Of a stretch of DNA of 64,000 nt, positions 36,901-51,900 are shown piece after piece. The notes under the pieces are model-generated. The model worked only from the letters and a program-made list of their open reading frames with translations, was not told the origin of the DNA and did no database searches. This DNA is from Bathymodiolus brooksi (Eukaryota > Mollusca > Bivalvia > Mytilida > Modiolidae). The stretch is taken from NCBI GenBank assembly GCA_963680875.1, contig OY804575.1:34631103-34695102 (forward strand), in the 5' to 3' direction. The number at the start of each line of letters is the position of its first letter. The stretch's first letter is position 1. The translations under genes and the position numbers were made by a program.

Positions 36901-39900
36901 CAACTTCGACAAAAAGCTAGCAGTTGAATAAATAAAACATAGCTGCTGGTTAAACAACAAAAGTGGTTATCCAAATTCTGTGTAAAAATTCAGAGTCGCT
37001 AGCAAAAATTAGGGTCGGTCGGGTGACCGTAAACACACATATTATTTTTTTGGGCCTAAGCATGGACTAATTACAAGAAAACGAATAACATAAACTCTGT
37101 TTGTGAATGATATCAAGATACAAATAAAGACGTTTATATACTGGTTAATTTCATGATTGTTCAAATTTATGGAAAAATATTTTCAGAATTAAAATGCACT
37201 GACTCACCCATGGCACAATAAAACCAGAGGCTCTCAAGAGCCTGTATCATTCACCTGGTTATAAAAAGAATCAATTGGTCCCATGTAAAAACTATGTCCT
37301 GCTGTGGTAGTCATCTTGGAATTCCGATCAACATAAAAAGCACAAAGTTTGTAAAGGATCTTCCAATGATTGATGCACAGTTTAGGTTCAATCAGTGCAA
37401 TAGCTTCAGAGAAGAACATATTTCTGTATTTTCCCCATATGGTTCTGTGTTAATACTATGATTTGTGGTGGCAGCCATCTTGGATTTCCGATCGGCATAA
37501 AAAATAGAAACTTGGTAAAGGACCTTCCAATGATCATTCCTGGGCAGTTTGGTTTCAACTGTCCAAGTAGTTTCAGAGAAGAAGCGTTTTGAAACATTTT
37601 CCCCATAGGTTCCAATGTTAAACTAAGTCCTGCCGTAGCCGCCATTTTGATTTTCATATCAGAACAAAAAACGTAAAGTTTGTAGAGGACCATCCAATGA
37701 ACATTCATGTACAGTTTGGCTTTAATCATATTTGTAGTTTCTGAGAAGAAGGCATTTGAACATTTTCCGATAGGGTCCAATGTTAATCTATGTCCTGCGG
37801 TGGTGGCCATCTTGGATTTCCGATCGGCATAAAAAACAGAAACTTTGTAGAGGACCCTCCAATGATCATTCCTGGGCAGTTTGGTTTCAATTGTCCAAGT
37901 GGTTTCAGAGAAGAAGCGTTTTGAAACATTTTTCCTATAAGGTCCAATGTTAAACTAAGTCCTGCCATAGCTGCCATTTTGAATTTCATATCGTAACAAA
38001 AAACATAAAGTTTGTAGAGGACCATCCAATGAACATTCATGTACAGTTTGGCTTTAATCATATTTGCAATTTCTGAGAAGAAGACATTTGAACATTTTCC
38101 GATAGGGTCCAATGTTAATCTATGTCCTGCGGTGGCAGCCATCTTGGATTTCCGATCGGCATAAAAAACAGAAACTTTGTAGAGGACCTTCCAATGATCA
38201 TTTCTGGGCAGTTTGGTTTCAATTGTCCAAGTGGTTTCAGAGAAGAAGCATTTTGAAACATTTTTCCCATAGGGTCCAATGTTAAACTAAGTCCTGCCGT
38301 AGCCGCCATTTTGATTTTCATATCAGAACAAAAAAACGTAAAGTTTGTAGAGGACCATCCAATGAACATTCATGTACAGTTTGGCTTTAATCATATTTGT
38401 AGTTTCTGAGAAGAAGGAATTTGAACATTTTCCCATAGTGTCCAATGTTAATCTATGTCCTGTGGTGGTGGCCATCTTGGATTTCCGATCGGCATAAAAA
38501 ACAGAAACTTGGTAAAGGACCTTCCAATGATTATTCCTGGGCAAATTGGTTTCAATTGTCCAAGTGGTTTCAGAGAAGAAGCATTTTGAAACATTTTTCC
38601 CATAGGTTCCAATGTTAAACTAAGTCCTGCCGTAGCCGTCATTTTGAATTTCATATCGGAACAAAAAACCTTAAGTTTGTATAGGATATTTGTAGTTTCT
38701 GAGAAGAAGGCATTTGAACATTTTCCCATAGGGTCCAATGTTAATCTATGTCCTGCGATGGTGGCCATCTTGGATTTCCGATCGGCATAAAAACAGAAAC
38801 TTTGTAGAGGATCTTCCAATGATCATTCCTGGGCAGTTTGGTTTCAATTGTCCAAGTGTTTTCAGAGAAGAAGCATTTTGAAACATTTTTCCCATAGGGT
38901 CCAATGTTAAACTAAGTCCTGCGATGGTGGCCATCTTTGATTTCCAATTGGCATAAAAAACAGAAACTTGGTAAAGGACCTTCCAATGATCATGTGGTTT
39001 GAGAGAAGAAGCATTTTGAAACATTTTCCCCATAGGGTCCAATGTTAAACTAAGTCCTGTCGTAGCCGCCATTTTGAATTTCATATCGGAACAAAAAACA
39101 TAAAGTTTGTAGAGGACCATCCAATGAACATTCATGTACAGTTTGGCTTTAATCATATTTGTAGTTTCTGAGAAGAAGGCATTTGAACATTTTCCCATAG
39201 GGTCCAATATTAATCTATGTCCTGTGGTGGCGGCCATCTTGGATTTCCAATCGGCATAAAAAACAGAAACTTTGTAGAGAACCTTCCAATGATCATTCCT
39301 GGGCAGTTTGGTTTCAATTGTCCAAGTGGTTTCAGAGAAGAAGCATTTTGAAACATTTTCCCCATAGGTTCCAATGTTAAACTAAGTCCTGTCGTAGCCG
39401 TCATTTTGAATTTCATATCGGAACAAAAAACCTTAAGTTTGTATAGGACCATCCAATGAACATTCATGTACAGTTTGGCTTTAATCATATTTGTAGTTTC
39501 TGAGAAGAAGGCATTTGAACATTTTCCCATAGTGTCCAATGTTAATCTATGTCCTGCGGTGGTGGCCATCTTGGATTTCCTATCGGCATAAAAACAGAAA
39601 CTTTGTAGAGGATCTTCCAATGATCATTCCTGGGCAGTTTGGTTTCAATTGTCCAAGTGGTTTCAGAGAAGAAGCATTTTGAAACATTTTCCCCATAGGG
39701 TCCAATGTTAAACTAAGTCCTGCCGTAGCCGCCATTTTGATTTTCATATCAGAACAAAAAAACGTAAAGTTTGTAGAGGACCATCCAATGAACATTCATG
39801 TACAGTTTGGCTTTAATCATATTTGTAGTTTCTGAGAAGAAGGCATTTGAACATTTTCCCATAGTGTCCAATGTTAATCTATGTCCTGTGGTGGCGGCCA

Positions 39901-42900
39901 TCTTGGATTTCCGATCGGCATAAAAAACAGAAACTTGGTAAAGGACCTTCCAATGATTATTCCTGGGCAGTTTGGTTTCAATTGTCCAAGTGGTTTCAGA
40001 GAAGAAGCATTTTGAAACATTTTCCCCATAGGTTCCAATGTTAAACTAAGTCCTGCCGTAGCCGTCATTTTGAATTTCATATCGGAACAAAAAACCTTAA
40101 GTTTGTATAGGATATTTGTAGTTTCTGAGAAGAAGGCATTTGAACATTTTCCCATAGGGTCCAATGTTAATCTATGTCCTGCGATGGTGGCCATCTTGGA
40201 TTTCCGATCGGCATAAAAACAGAAACTTTGTAGAGGATCTTCCAATGATCATTCCTGGGCAGTTTGGTTTCAATTGTCCAAGTGTTTTCAGAGAAGAAGC
40301 ATTTTGAAACATTTTTCCCATAGGGTCCAATGTTAAACTAAGTCCTGCGATGGTGGCCATCTTTGATTTCCAATTGGCATAAAAAACAGAAACTTGGTAA
40401 AGGACCTTCCAATGATCATGTGGTTTGAGAGAAGAAGCATTTTGAAACATTTTCCCCATAGGGTCCAATGTTAAACTAAGTCCTGTCGTAGCCGCCATTT
40501 TGAATTTCATATCGGAACAAAAAACATAAAGTTTGTAGAGGACCATCCAATGAACATTCATGTACAGTTTGGCTTTAATCATATTTGTAGTTTCTGAGAA
40601 GAAGGCATTTGAACATTTTCCCATAGGGTCCAATGTTAATCTATGTCCTGTGGTGGCGGCCATCTTGGATTTCCAATCGGCATAAAAAACAGAAACTTTG
40701 TAGAGAACCTTCCAATGATCATTCCTGGGCAGTTTGGTTTCAATTGTCCAAGTGGTTTCAGAGAAGAAGCATTTTGAAACATTTTTCCCATAGGTTCCAA
40801 TGTTAAACTAAGTCCTGCCGTAGCCGTCATTTTGAATTTCATATCGGAACAAAAAACCTTAAGTTTGTATAGGACCATCCAATGAACATTCATGTACAGT
40901 TTGGCTTTAATCATATTTGTAGTTTCTGAGAAGAAGACATTTGAACATTTTCCCATAGTGTCCAATGTTAATCTATGTCCTGCGGTGGTGGCCATCTTGG
41001 ATTTCCGATCGGCATAAAAACAGAAACTTTGTAGAGGATCTTCCAATGATCATTCCTGGGCAGTTTGGTTTCAATTGTCCAAGTGTTTTCAGAGAAGAAG
41101 CATTTTGAAACATTTTTCCCATAGGGTCCAATGTTAAACTAAGTCCTGCGATGGTGGCCATCTTTGATTTCCAATTGGCATAAAAAACAGAAACTTGGTA
41201 AAGGACCTTCCAATGATCATGTGGTTTGAGAGAAGAAGCATTTTGAAACATTTTCCCCATAGGGTCCAATGTTAAACTAAGTCCTGTCGTAGCCGCCATT
41301 TTGAATTTCATATCGGAACAAAAAACATAAAGTTTGTAGAGGACCATCCAATGAACATTCATGTACAGTTTGGCTTTAATCATATTTGTAGTTTCTGAGA
41401 AGAAGGCATTTGAACATTTTCCTATAGGGTCCAATGTTAATATATGTCCTGCGATGGTGGCCATCTTTGATTTCCAATTGGCATAAAAAACAGAAACTTG
41501 GTAAAGGACCTTCCAATGATCATTAATTTACAGTTTGGGTTCAGTCAGTTCATTAGTTTCAGAAAAGAAGATCTTTGAAATTTCAGCCAATCAGTGCATA
41601 TCATTGGCCCTGACAGCCATGTTGAATATCTGACTGGAACGAAAAACAGAAACTTTGTAGAGGACCATCCAAGGAACATTCCTGCTAAGTTTGGTTCCAA
41701 TTGGCCCAGTGGTTTTGGAGAAGAAGCTTGAAATGTGAAAAGTTTACAGACGACGGACACCAAGTGATGGCAATAGTTCACATGGACCTTTGGTGCAGGT
41801 GAACTAATGACTTACTAATGTATATTTAATATCTAATATCAACCAGAAAATACCCAAAAATTATAAACAAATTCATTAAAAGAAAAATCCCTTAAAGAGA
41901 GTTATGGTTATTTTTACATCCATAAGATTGAGTCACCTTTGCAGATTACACTTACTATTGTTGGGGCCATCATGATCATATGGTAGTGGGATTTACAGCT
42001 ACCAATGCAATCAGTGTCTATCACCACCAAAATTGTGAGTGAATCCCGCTCATGGCGAGGTGTACTTGATACATATTATGTGATAGAGTTTGTCAGTCAC
42101 TCGGAGTGACTTGCAACAGGTCTGTGGTTTCCTCCACCTTCAATCAAACAAACTTTACACCAATCCTTCTAAATCTGCTTCTACATGTTTCAATTTTCAT
42201 TGATTCTGAATATGTTTCCCATATGGTTGGTTCTTTTAACCCCTTTGAAAATAAGGAAAATAAAAAACACAATGTATCTCAATACATCTCACACTATTTC
42301 TTTTCCAATCATTCTTTAAAGATATTCTTTTGTATTTTTTGAAAATACAAAAGTTAATTTACTTATATTTTCATGGACCTTGTATTCAGTACAGTTAGAC
42401 AGACATAAGAGTTTTCCAAGTTCAAGGTCCACCAGGAACTAGTCATGTCATATATACAGTGGATTCTTCTATTATTACAAAGCAACCAAGAAATGGCCTT
42501 GTAAGAGGGCTGGCCTCTGGTGGGGGTTTAATTCAATAGATGTTTACCACTAAAGTACATAAGGAACAATTCCCATCAATTTTTTATTTCCCCATCTCCC
42601 CAATTTTATTATTGAAGGAGACCATGATAGCAATGCATACCCCCAAACATTACAAGTGGTAGAAACTAGATGTGCTGGTTGATGTAAACCAGTGATTCAG
42701 AGAGTGCTCATCATTTTTGGAATTGACAAATTCATTTTAATTTTGACGATTATTTTTTTTTTAGAGTAATTCACCACTAAAAATTGTTTGAAAATCATAA
42801 CATTGATCATTAGTTTGTGGTTCAACCACCTATGCCACTTTTACATAGGAACTAGAAAGTAATAGATTTACATTACCAATTACAGTATATTTGTTTGTTG

Positions 42901-45900
42901 CATTGCCTCTCATGTCCATTGAGTTGTCAAATTCAAAATTGAGTTAATTTCTTACATGTTCTCGTAGTTTTTCCTGTAGAGCATGGATTTGAAAGTTTCT
43001 GTTTTCTTTTGTTACTTCCAATGATCTTCTAAGTTTTGCTTTAACTTCTCTTGCAAATTTTTCTTCCTCCTCCTGAGATTTAGCCAGCACTTCTTGCACC
43101 CTTGTCATTTCTTTGGCAGCAAACTGTACCTTTTGTTGTTCTAATGACTACAAAAATAAGTTCAATACGGTTTAAACCTAGCAATACCAAGTTTTGTTGA
43201 AGGATCACCTCTTGCCATTTGCAACAAAATACAAAGAACTAGTTACAATCATACTAATAAAACAGTGGATATCCATTACAGATTTTTTCCGATCAAATCT
43301 GCGTTCCTTATTGCTTTTCGCTCACGCAACGGATTTTTGTTGTGACGAAAATTCTACAAAAGGGGACCATCTGAGGTACAGTTTGTTTTATTTTATTATT
43401 TGACGGAACACTGCAATATCTTAACCGAACAAATCGATCAGGTTTGTCCTTTTGGTTACAATGGAAGTTACATTTCTTAGAGAGACAATGATGCTAGTCA
43501 AGCTCGAAATACAAACAACATGATTTCTTTTTCCAAAATAATAGACAATGTAGAATGAATGTTGAAGAAGTTATACGTTTATATGGAGCAGAATACATAT
43601 TGGAAACAATACACATAATTTTATAACTTAAAAATATGAAAGTATGAAGAAATTTTTCAATAAGTGGTTTCGGAAATGCAACGGATTGTTTCAGAACAAG
43701 TAGAATTGTCCAATTTCATGGAATAATAATCTTTCAGATTTTTTTGGCAACGGATATTTTCAGATTAAATACGTTCTATTCCAGATATGATGCAAATCGT
43801 GAATGAAGCAGTTTAGATTCCGCCACTGTGCAGTTGTTCAAGTATTTTTATAATGTAATCCTAGGAGGGAAATCATTATAAGCAATCCATATTATCAATA
43901 TCAACTTAATTCTTAAAGAGGCATTAGCTACGATTTTGACCAAAAAAATTATATGTTTTAGAAATTGGTAAATAGCTTTAAAATGATGAAATAAAGGTAA
44001 ATATTTCACATTAAACAGCTTATCGTACCACTTTTCGCCTTTCGAGAACGAAAATTACCATCGATTTATTATTTCCTTGCAAGCAAATAATTTGACCTCG
44101 CTTTCTCCATATGCAACTGACCTTACTAGTGACAGGTAAAAACGAATAATTTGTATTTTGTCGCTTATTAACTGCAAACTTGCATGGTTCTTTGTCCGTA
44201 ATTAACGCTGACTACAAGCAGATTCACAGAAAATAAGAAATAAGTGCATTGTACTGATTTAACGACGATTCGGCAAACTCCGTAAACAATGCAGATAATT
44301 AATAAGATGGCGTCCATTTTTTGATCGATCTCAAAACACGAGCAGTTGCACCTTTTTCCCCCGATGCCCGTACATTTCATAACATTTTTAAGTTACAGAA
44401 ACATGTTTTATTAAGGCATCAATCAAATCTGATAGTTTTTATGGGTAACAAAAATTTACGATTTTGGCAGATAATGCCCCTTTAACTGATTTTTGGCTAA
44501 TATAAAGTGACCGTATTTCATACTTATACTTTATTTCGGTTTTTTCTTTGTAGAAAACCCCAAAAAACGGAACGCAAACCAGCTGTGGTTGCACAAACCA
44601 AAACAGAAACGATCAAGGACTGGTATATTTCAACAGTTACAAAGCGGGTTAGAAATAAGTTTTAATTATATAAACATTTCTGGAGGGCAGTAGATAAATA
44701 ATACAGCCTAAAAATCGACATTGAATTTGTATGTATGCATGACCAATTAAGGGTAAGACTTCAGGTCACTTTCGAAACTATGATATTTTAATTTGAAACA
44801 CTTATTTTACAGAAAACAAGGGAGAAAATCCGTAAGCGGTTTATAATTAAATATGACGTACTAGTTTATAACCCGCTTAAATATAGCACATGAATGATAA
44901 AGTGATGTATTACAAGGATGGTATATGTATCCTTGGTTATTCAAAAATGCTGATGAGCTAAAAACAAGTTGCTTTTTTTATATTATATAAACAATTAGTT
45001 GTACATTTTATCAATTAAGCATTGCTATTATTACCAGTAGGTCACATTATATAGAATTGTTGAACTACAAAATGTAATTGTTAAAATCAAAGAAATTTTG
45101 TGTTTGTTTGTTTGATGGTGTTTAATGCCACTTTCAACAATATTTCAGTTATATCGTGGCAGTCAGTTTTATTGGTGGAGGAAACCGGAAGGCACAGAAA
45201 ACCACCGACCTGTCGCAAGTCGCTGACAAACTTTATCACATAATGTTGCACACCTCGTCCTGATCGAGATTCAAACTCACAACATAGTGGCGATATGCTT
45301 TGATTGCATAGGTAGTTGTAAATCCAGCTACCATACGATCACTGCCACTAAGAAAAAAATTGTGCATCTTCGAGATGCTATTATTATTTGGTTTAATACT
45401 TGTATGAATTTCTGCATAATGTATTTCTTATAGATGTGGAACATTCGTTCTGTACTGGCAAATAGATCAAGGTAAGCTGCAATTTGATAGGAGTAAAGGT
45501 CACTTCAATGTGACCCCTTACAGGGTTGCAATAGATTTTTATTTGCAATATAACAAGAGAAAGTTGAGCAATTAAAGATCTATTTTTAATTAGAATGGTA
45601 AATTAGTCATCTCTATTGAGATTATTAAAATAATTTGTTTGGTGGATTGTCAACATTTTTCTTCAAATTCTGCTATATGATTTGTGATTAGTTAAACTGC
45701 CCATCAAAAACAGATATCCATTACATAAACAACTATACAGACAATGTACTGTTAATTTGCATATTAAATTAAATTTCACCTGTCTCCTTTCCTCAGCTGC
45801 TTTTAGTTTTTTGAAGATTTCATCTTGGGTGATTGGTTTTTCTTTAGGAGGTGAGAATGGCCGTGGCAGGTTATTATCTGTAGCTGGCTTAAGTATGTAA

Positions 45901-48900
45901 TCATAAGCTACTCCTCCGGTACTTTGTCTGGCCCCTTCTAATAAAAGAACAATGAAAAACCAAATATTTATAATCTAAATGTACTGATTTCAGTATATCA
46001 AAGGTAACATATACATTTTGTATATCTTTTTAGACATAGTCAATTAGATTTGATCATGAAAGTTTTATGCAATATAAACCAATTTCAATGGAGTCAATGG
46101 ATCATGAAACTAAAGTAAAGTTCAGGCAACATGTTCAATCCATAATGGACAGTGTTGAATAAATACTGTCATGATAACTTGATTAAAAACTTAAATGCCA
46201 TATCTAAACTCAAGTTTTGATAGGAAAATCAAATAAAGGGAAAGATTGTTCTCTTATGGATTTAATACCTTAGTAATCAGAATTCGCTGCTTGTTAAAAT
46301 TCAAGCCAACTGTCATTTGTGATGTTTCCTCACAATTTGCAAAACATTTGAGCTCCAAGAAAGAACTAAGATAATAATTCCATATGATAATTTAATTGTC
46401 TTTATAATATCCCTACAAATAATTATGCCTGGTATTTTCCATTTCTTTCTTCATGGTATTTTGTTCAAATAGTTTATTACAAGTTAATCAAAAACAAAGA
46501 AAAAAGTACTACTACTACTAGTTCTTGTTTTCAAAGATTTACTTCAAAATTGAGACATTTTGGTTTGTTTTTATTCTCTTACCATCAGGCCATTACAATT
46601 TAATTCTGTGTTTGACGTCAGCGAGCGCGTTGGTTTTGAAGCCTTTTCACGTAAAACAAACAAAATAAAAAAAATTCGATTTTCGTGATTAAAACTGGAA
46701 ATTTGATACTTTTCCGTCAATGGTGAATGTTTAGTTGTTTAATACAAAGCGTCACCTGTACGCTTTATTCGGTGTGTACGATACTGTATGATCGTAGATA
46801 TTTCGTGATATAGATTTCTCGTGCAGCTGCAATCTTGGCAATTTGTCTTTTGAGGAACTTTTGTCAAAACGAAAATCTCTGTATTTAGATAAAGCAATTG
46901 AGGCATCATTTTTTTCACTATGTATTATCAGTTCTTTCTTCAAAATGGACAAAACTCTAATCACGGTGAAAGTTACGAAAGAATCGCAAATGGTTTTGGA
47001 CTGGTATGTTGTCTCTGTTTCGACTGAACAGAATTTTTCTCAGATTTTTGAGGCAATAAGTGCTGCAAGCAATCATGCATTAAACAATACACGTTTTACA
47101 GAAAACTGAGAATAGATGACTATAAAGATGGAAGGATTTTCCTTGTACAGGATATTTCAGATATGAACTAGTATTACTGTGAGCACAGCTCACTAACATA
47201 TACCCCCCGCTCCCCACATCTGTCCAACCTATTTCCATAACCAAAACATTGCCGATTGTTCCGACCAAAAATGAAAAGGACCCTCCTCTCTTCACCGGTA
47301 AGCTGCTGATAAAATTTCAAAACATTCTGAGAAACACTATTCAAGTTATCATACGACATAGGGTAAAAATCCTATTTTCCGTCATATCAAATCCAATAAC
47401 TCTAGAACAGCAAAAGTGAAAATCGTCAAAAATGAAAGGAATCCTCCTATCTTCACCGGTAAGCTGCTGATAAAATTTCAAAACATTCTGAGAAACACTA
47501 CTCAAGTTATCATACGACATAGGGTAAAAATCTTATTTTCCGTCATATCAGGTCCAATAACTCTGGAACGGCAAAAGTGAAAATCGTCAAAAATGAAAGG
47601 GATCCTCCTCTCTTCACTGGTAAGCTGCTGATAAAATTTCAAAACATTCTGAGAAACACTACTCAAGTTATCATACGACATAGGGTAAAAATCCTATTTT
47701 CCGTCATATCAAGTCCAATAACTCTGGAACGGCAAAAGTGAAAATCATCAAAAAAGAAAGGGATCCTCCACTCTTCACCAGTAAGCTGCTGATAAAATTT
47801 TAAAAGATTCTAAGAAACACAACTCAAGTTATTGTACGACATAGGATTTGTCTACAGACGGACGGACATGGTGAAACCAGTATACCCCCCTACAACTTCA
47901 TTGCGGGGGGTATAAAAATAAAATTGAAGTCAGCTGGAGGCTCTCGGTCGCAGAATGTGCTAAGAATTTTAAATTTAATCATGTTTTGTACAGCATGACC
48001 CCAAAAGTTCAAACAAAAACCATCAGTAATGCAGTCATATTGAACATTAATATTTTGGTATTTGATCAAGTTAACTATCCTATGGTCAATATGCTTTGAC
48101 AAGTATTATTTCCTTGAAACTGAATACTAGTATACATTTGTACATTTGAAATCAGAATAAAAGTTATGAAACATGTTTTTAGTTTTCTACGAAAAGTGTA
48201 TGGATATGTTGCACTGCAGCTGATCAAGTTTAATACTGGTCTAGGTTACCCTGCATTATAATATGTTTACTTGGTATTGGTCTAGGTCAATCTACATTTA
48301 CTCAGTTTTTGTCTAGGTCAACTTACATTCATATGACATTGCTCTGGGTCAACCTTCATTTACTCAGCTTTGTCTATTTGAACTTACATATACTCAGTAT
48401 TAGTGCAGGCCAACCTACATTTGCCTGAAATTGATCTAGGCCATCGTTTATTGGTCTTGGCAATTGCATATTGATACACAAAAAAATTCTGTGAAATTCG
48501 TCTTGCTTTATTGTTGGGGTTTTGTTTGTTTGCCTCATACCCTCCTCACTTTGAAAAAAAAAAAGTTGACATCAAACAAAGAATTAAATTGTAATGGCCT
48601 AAACTAACAAACAATCAATAGTGAAAGCCACAAGATATTTTGGAAAATTTTCAAGTAAAAAATTGCTGAAATGAACTTGGGGTGTATTATCTAACCCCTG
48701 GGGTAAGCCTTTTCCAGATAAACTATTGCTTACACTGCAAAATATAAATAAAGTTATGAATAAAATATCTACAAATCTGCACTTGGATCTACAAATGTGT
48801 CTGCAAATTTTCAGGAAATCTGCAACATCAGCAAAATCAATACATGCAACAAAAGTATTGCATAATATTGTCTAAATAAGATTGATCGCCTGTAAGTGTG

Positions 48901-51900
48901 GGTAGTGTAGTTACTTGATGGCTGATACAATGTTTCCTTTATGACAATTTTACATCAATTACAAGGACAATTCACTCTATAAAATGTATAGGGGGAAGTA
49001 ATAAGCTTTAGTCTCTTTAGAAAGATACAACAATATTTTTGATAAAGTACATGTATATGAAATAAAATGAAACCTGGTTAAAAAAGGTCTGTTTATGAAA
49101 TTTGAAACATTTTAACTATTCTAAGAACATTGATGGCCATGGCTAAAATAAACAGTGCAAAAAAGTGGAAATTTTGGGTGGTGAGTAAGATTCACTTTAT
49201 ACTCGCCGTCTGGCGAGTAGGAACTTGAAAATGCTCGCCACGATAACTGGTTTACAGCTTTAAAATATCATATTCTGTTAACTGTGTCATTTATCCATTT
49301 ATCCAACATTTTATTAATAGTACACAAATTATGTGATCGTCTTGGTCCAGTAAATTTTCAATCAGCTAATCAGGATATTAAAGTGCCGACTGAAGTTCAC
49401 CTGTGTTGATTATCTCATGGTGATTATTTTATTTGTTCCTAATTGACCAATTCAAGTGTAGAACATTCTAGTTTAACGAAATCGATAATTATTTTCCAGT
49501 ATATTTTGTATAAAAAGCTTGTTCTCCACGTTTATTGTGAGATGTAATGCAACCGCCATTGTTTACTACAACCTTGTGCGCAATTTTAGATCTTTAAATT
49601 CAAATTTACATGTTTTTATTGTGCAGTCAATTGTGATGGTTAATTTGAATATTTATTTTGCTTATTTTCATTTTGTCTTAGTCTCACTATGTGTATTTAA
49701 TCAAACTAATCAAATCTAATCAAGTTATTATCATTATGTTATATGTGTATATGTATGTGGTTTATTTTGTTATGTATGATTCTGTATTGATTCTACTGCT
49801 CAGCTATGGGCACCATGATTGGTTTAATAAAATATTCTTATTCTTATTCATGCTCGTGTTTGATGAAAAAGCTATATAATAGCTATATTTAGATATTTTG
49901 TGATAATAATTTTATATTGTAAAACGATCCACCCTGTGATTTTTTTTCAACAACATACATTTTTTATAGTATATATTTTCAGGGTTCTCAAAATGTGCCG
50001 GCGACCAGCGATTTCGCCGTTTACTTTCACATTTTCGCCGGTTAAAAATTTATCGAGCATGGGTTTTCCAACAATTTTTATGTTTATGTGAATTGCCGTT
50101 ATCGCGTTTTGTTGATCTATATCTTCTTATCGATTACTTTTACTATTGAAATCAACCGAACACTAACAAATCCACCATTTTCTAAATATATCTAACTCCC
50201 GGTGACGTCACAGTGGGAACTCCGGACTTCGACTACACAACATTTCGGACTTCACTTGGTTCTACTATATAGATGTGCGAAGCGTTCCGAGTGGAGTATT
50301 TGCTCATGAAGGATGAACAGTCGTCACATTCCAAAAGCTGGGACATCCCTTTACGGAACGTAAAAACAAGCAAGGAAATCGATGTACATTTAACGGTTTT
50401 TCGGTAATTTAAAGTTTTCAGATAATTTTCAAAGTGAGAATGTTACTATTTATGCTTGGTAGCATCACTCGTGATCCTATTTTTTGTAGTAAAGCACGAA
50501 TTTTGTTGCAAGTCAAAAATATTTTTTTCAGGTCATTGATGATTACGAAAAGATTACTGGACGTTGTGTCCTGTGAATTTAAAAAAAAAATATTTAAAGA
50601 AAGGAGGTCCTGTGGAAGCAATGAAGGTCCAGTGAAATGTTTATCTACAAGGGACCTTCTGTCCTGTTAAAAAAAGTTAAGTTTCACTGGGACAGGATTT
50701 AAGCCAACATTACTTGAGATTTCATTCATTATTGTGAGAGTAATAATCAGATTAAAATATGAGACCTCTAGTTATTTATAGTTATATATATTACAACATT
50801 TTTCAATTCTTCTTGCAGAAGAGATATTCTGAGGCTGATTTTGTCATGAAAGTTGCCTGGAAAATTGCTTTGTATAACCTTGTTTTTCACCAGCTGCCAC
50901 TGATAAAACATTGTACATGTAGTATATTTTACAAAAAAAAAATGCCTTTCAGAGTACCAAAATTTTTAGGAGAATTCAATGGCAAAATATGCTCAGAATG
51001 CATCTCCTACAATCTAGAATTTCATTTTTTTTGGATGTTGAACATTTCCCCCCTGGAATTGCACCCCATGTATACTTTTAATGCTTTATTTAAAAAAACA
51101 ACAACACCAAGAACATCGATGATTTCAGTCTTCTTATTCAGAAAAAAAACTACAGCAAAATAAAGGTATACTGTATACAAATATATCCTGTTAGTGAGGG
51201 TTATTTGCGAAAAATACCGGTTGAGAGGAGAGACAAATATCCCAAGCCGCCGAATATTTAACAGCAAGTTAAACAGTGGCATGCAAGCAGGTTCAGAACT
51301 TCAGACCACCTCGATCATTTGATTTTCAACTGAGATTTAAAATCAATCTACGAAAACAGGAAAAATCTTTTCAAAGAAGTGACTAGTGTATAAATTCTGG
51401 AACAAATTCAAAAATAAAATAAATCACGGTTTTGCTTTAACATACAACACACTAAAAAAAATAATGCAAAATGAATTTGAAATATATACATTTCAACGAT
51501 TTCAAACATAACGGCTGACACTCGTCATTTTCTTTACTTTAGCGTTGGTTGAAAGAAGAAACCTGAGTAATTCGAATAACATCTGTGACGTCATAAACTA
51601 TTTTAAAGAAGGGATTTCGTCTCGAGCGGGATATTTTCCTATAGTACCGGGACATTTTTAGGCAAATATCCCGGCAATGCTGGAAAAGCTGAAAAAACAA
51701 AGAATTGGTAAAAAATACCCCTTTCATCAACCAATCAGAAGATAGCATTCTGATATAAGGTGGAATTATAAACAAAATCATCAGTTTTATCGAGATTTTT
51801 TTAACTTCATCCTTGCATAGGTCGATGTGGACGATATTTGGTATTTGTTGGCGAGTTTAATAAAAAAAAATGTCAATCGCCAAACATGGCGAGCTCTATT

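Noticed and set aside
37234..41464. A series of 70-163-codon minus-strand frames with repeated peptides such as [15 protein letters not shown]
   Set aside because: They follow the tandem units of the family B array; frame is kept because unit lengths are often multiples of three. No start context, splice sites or known domain.
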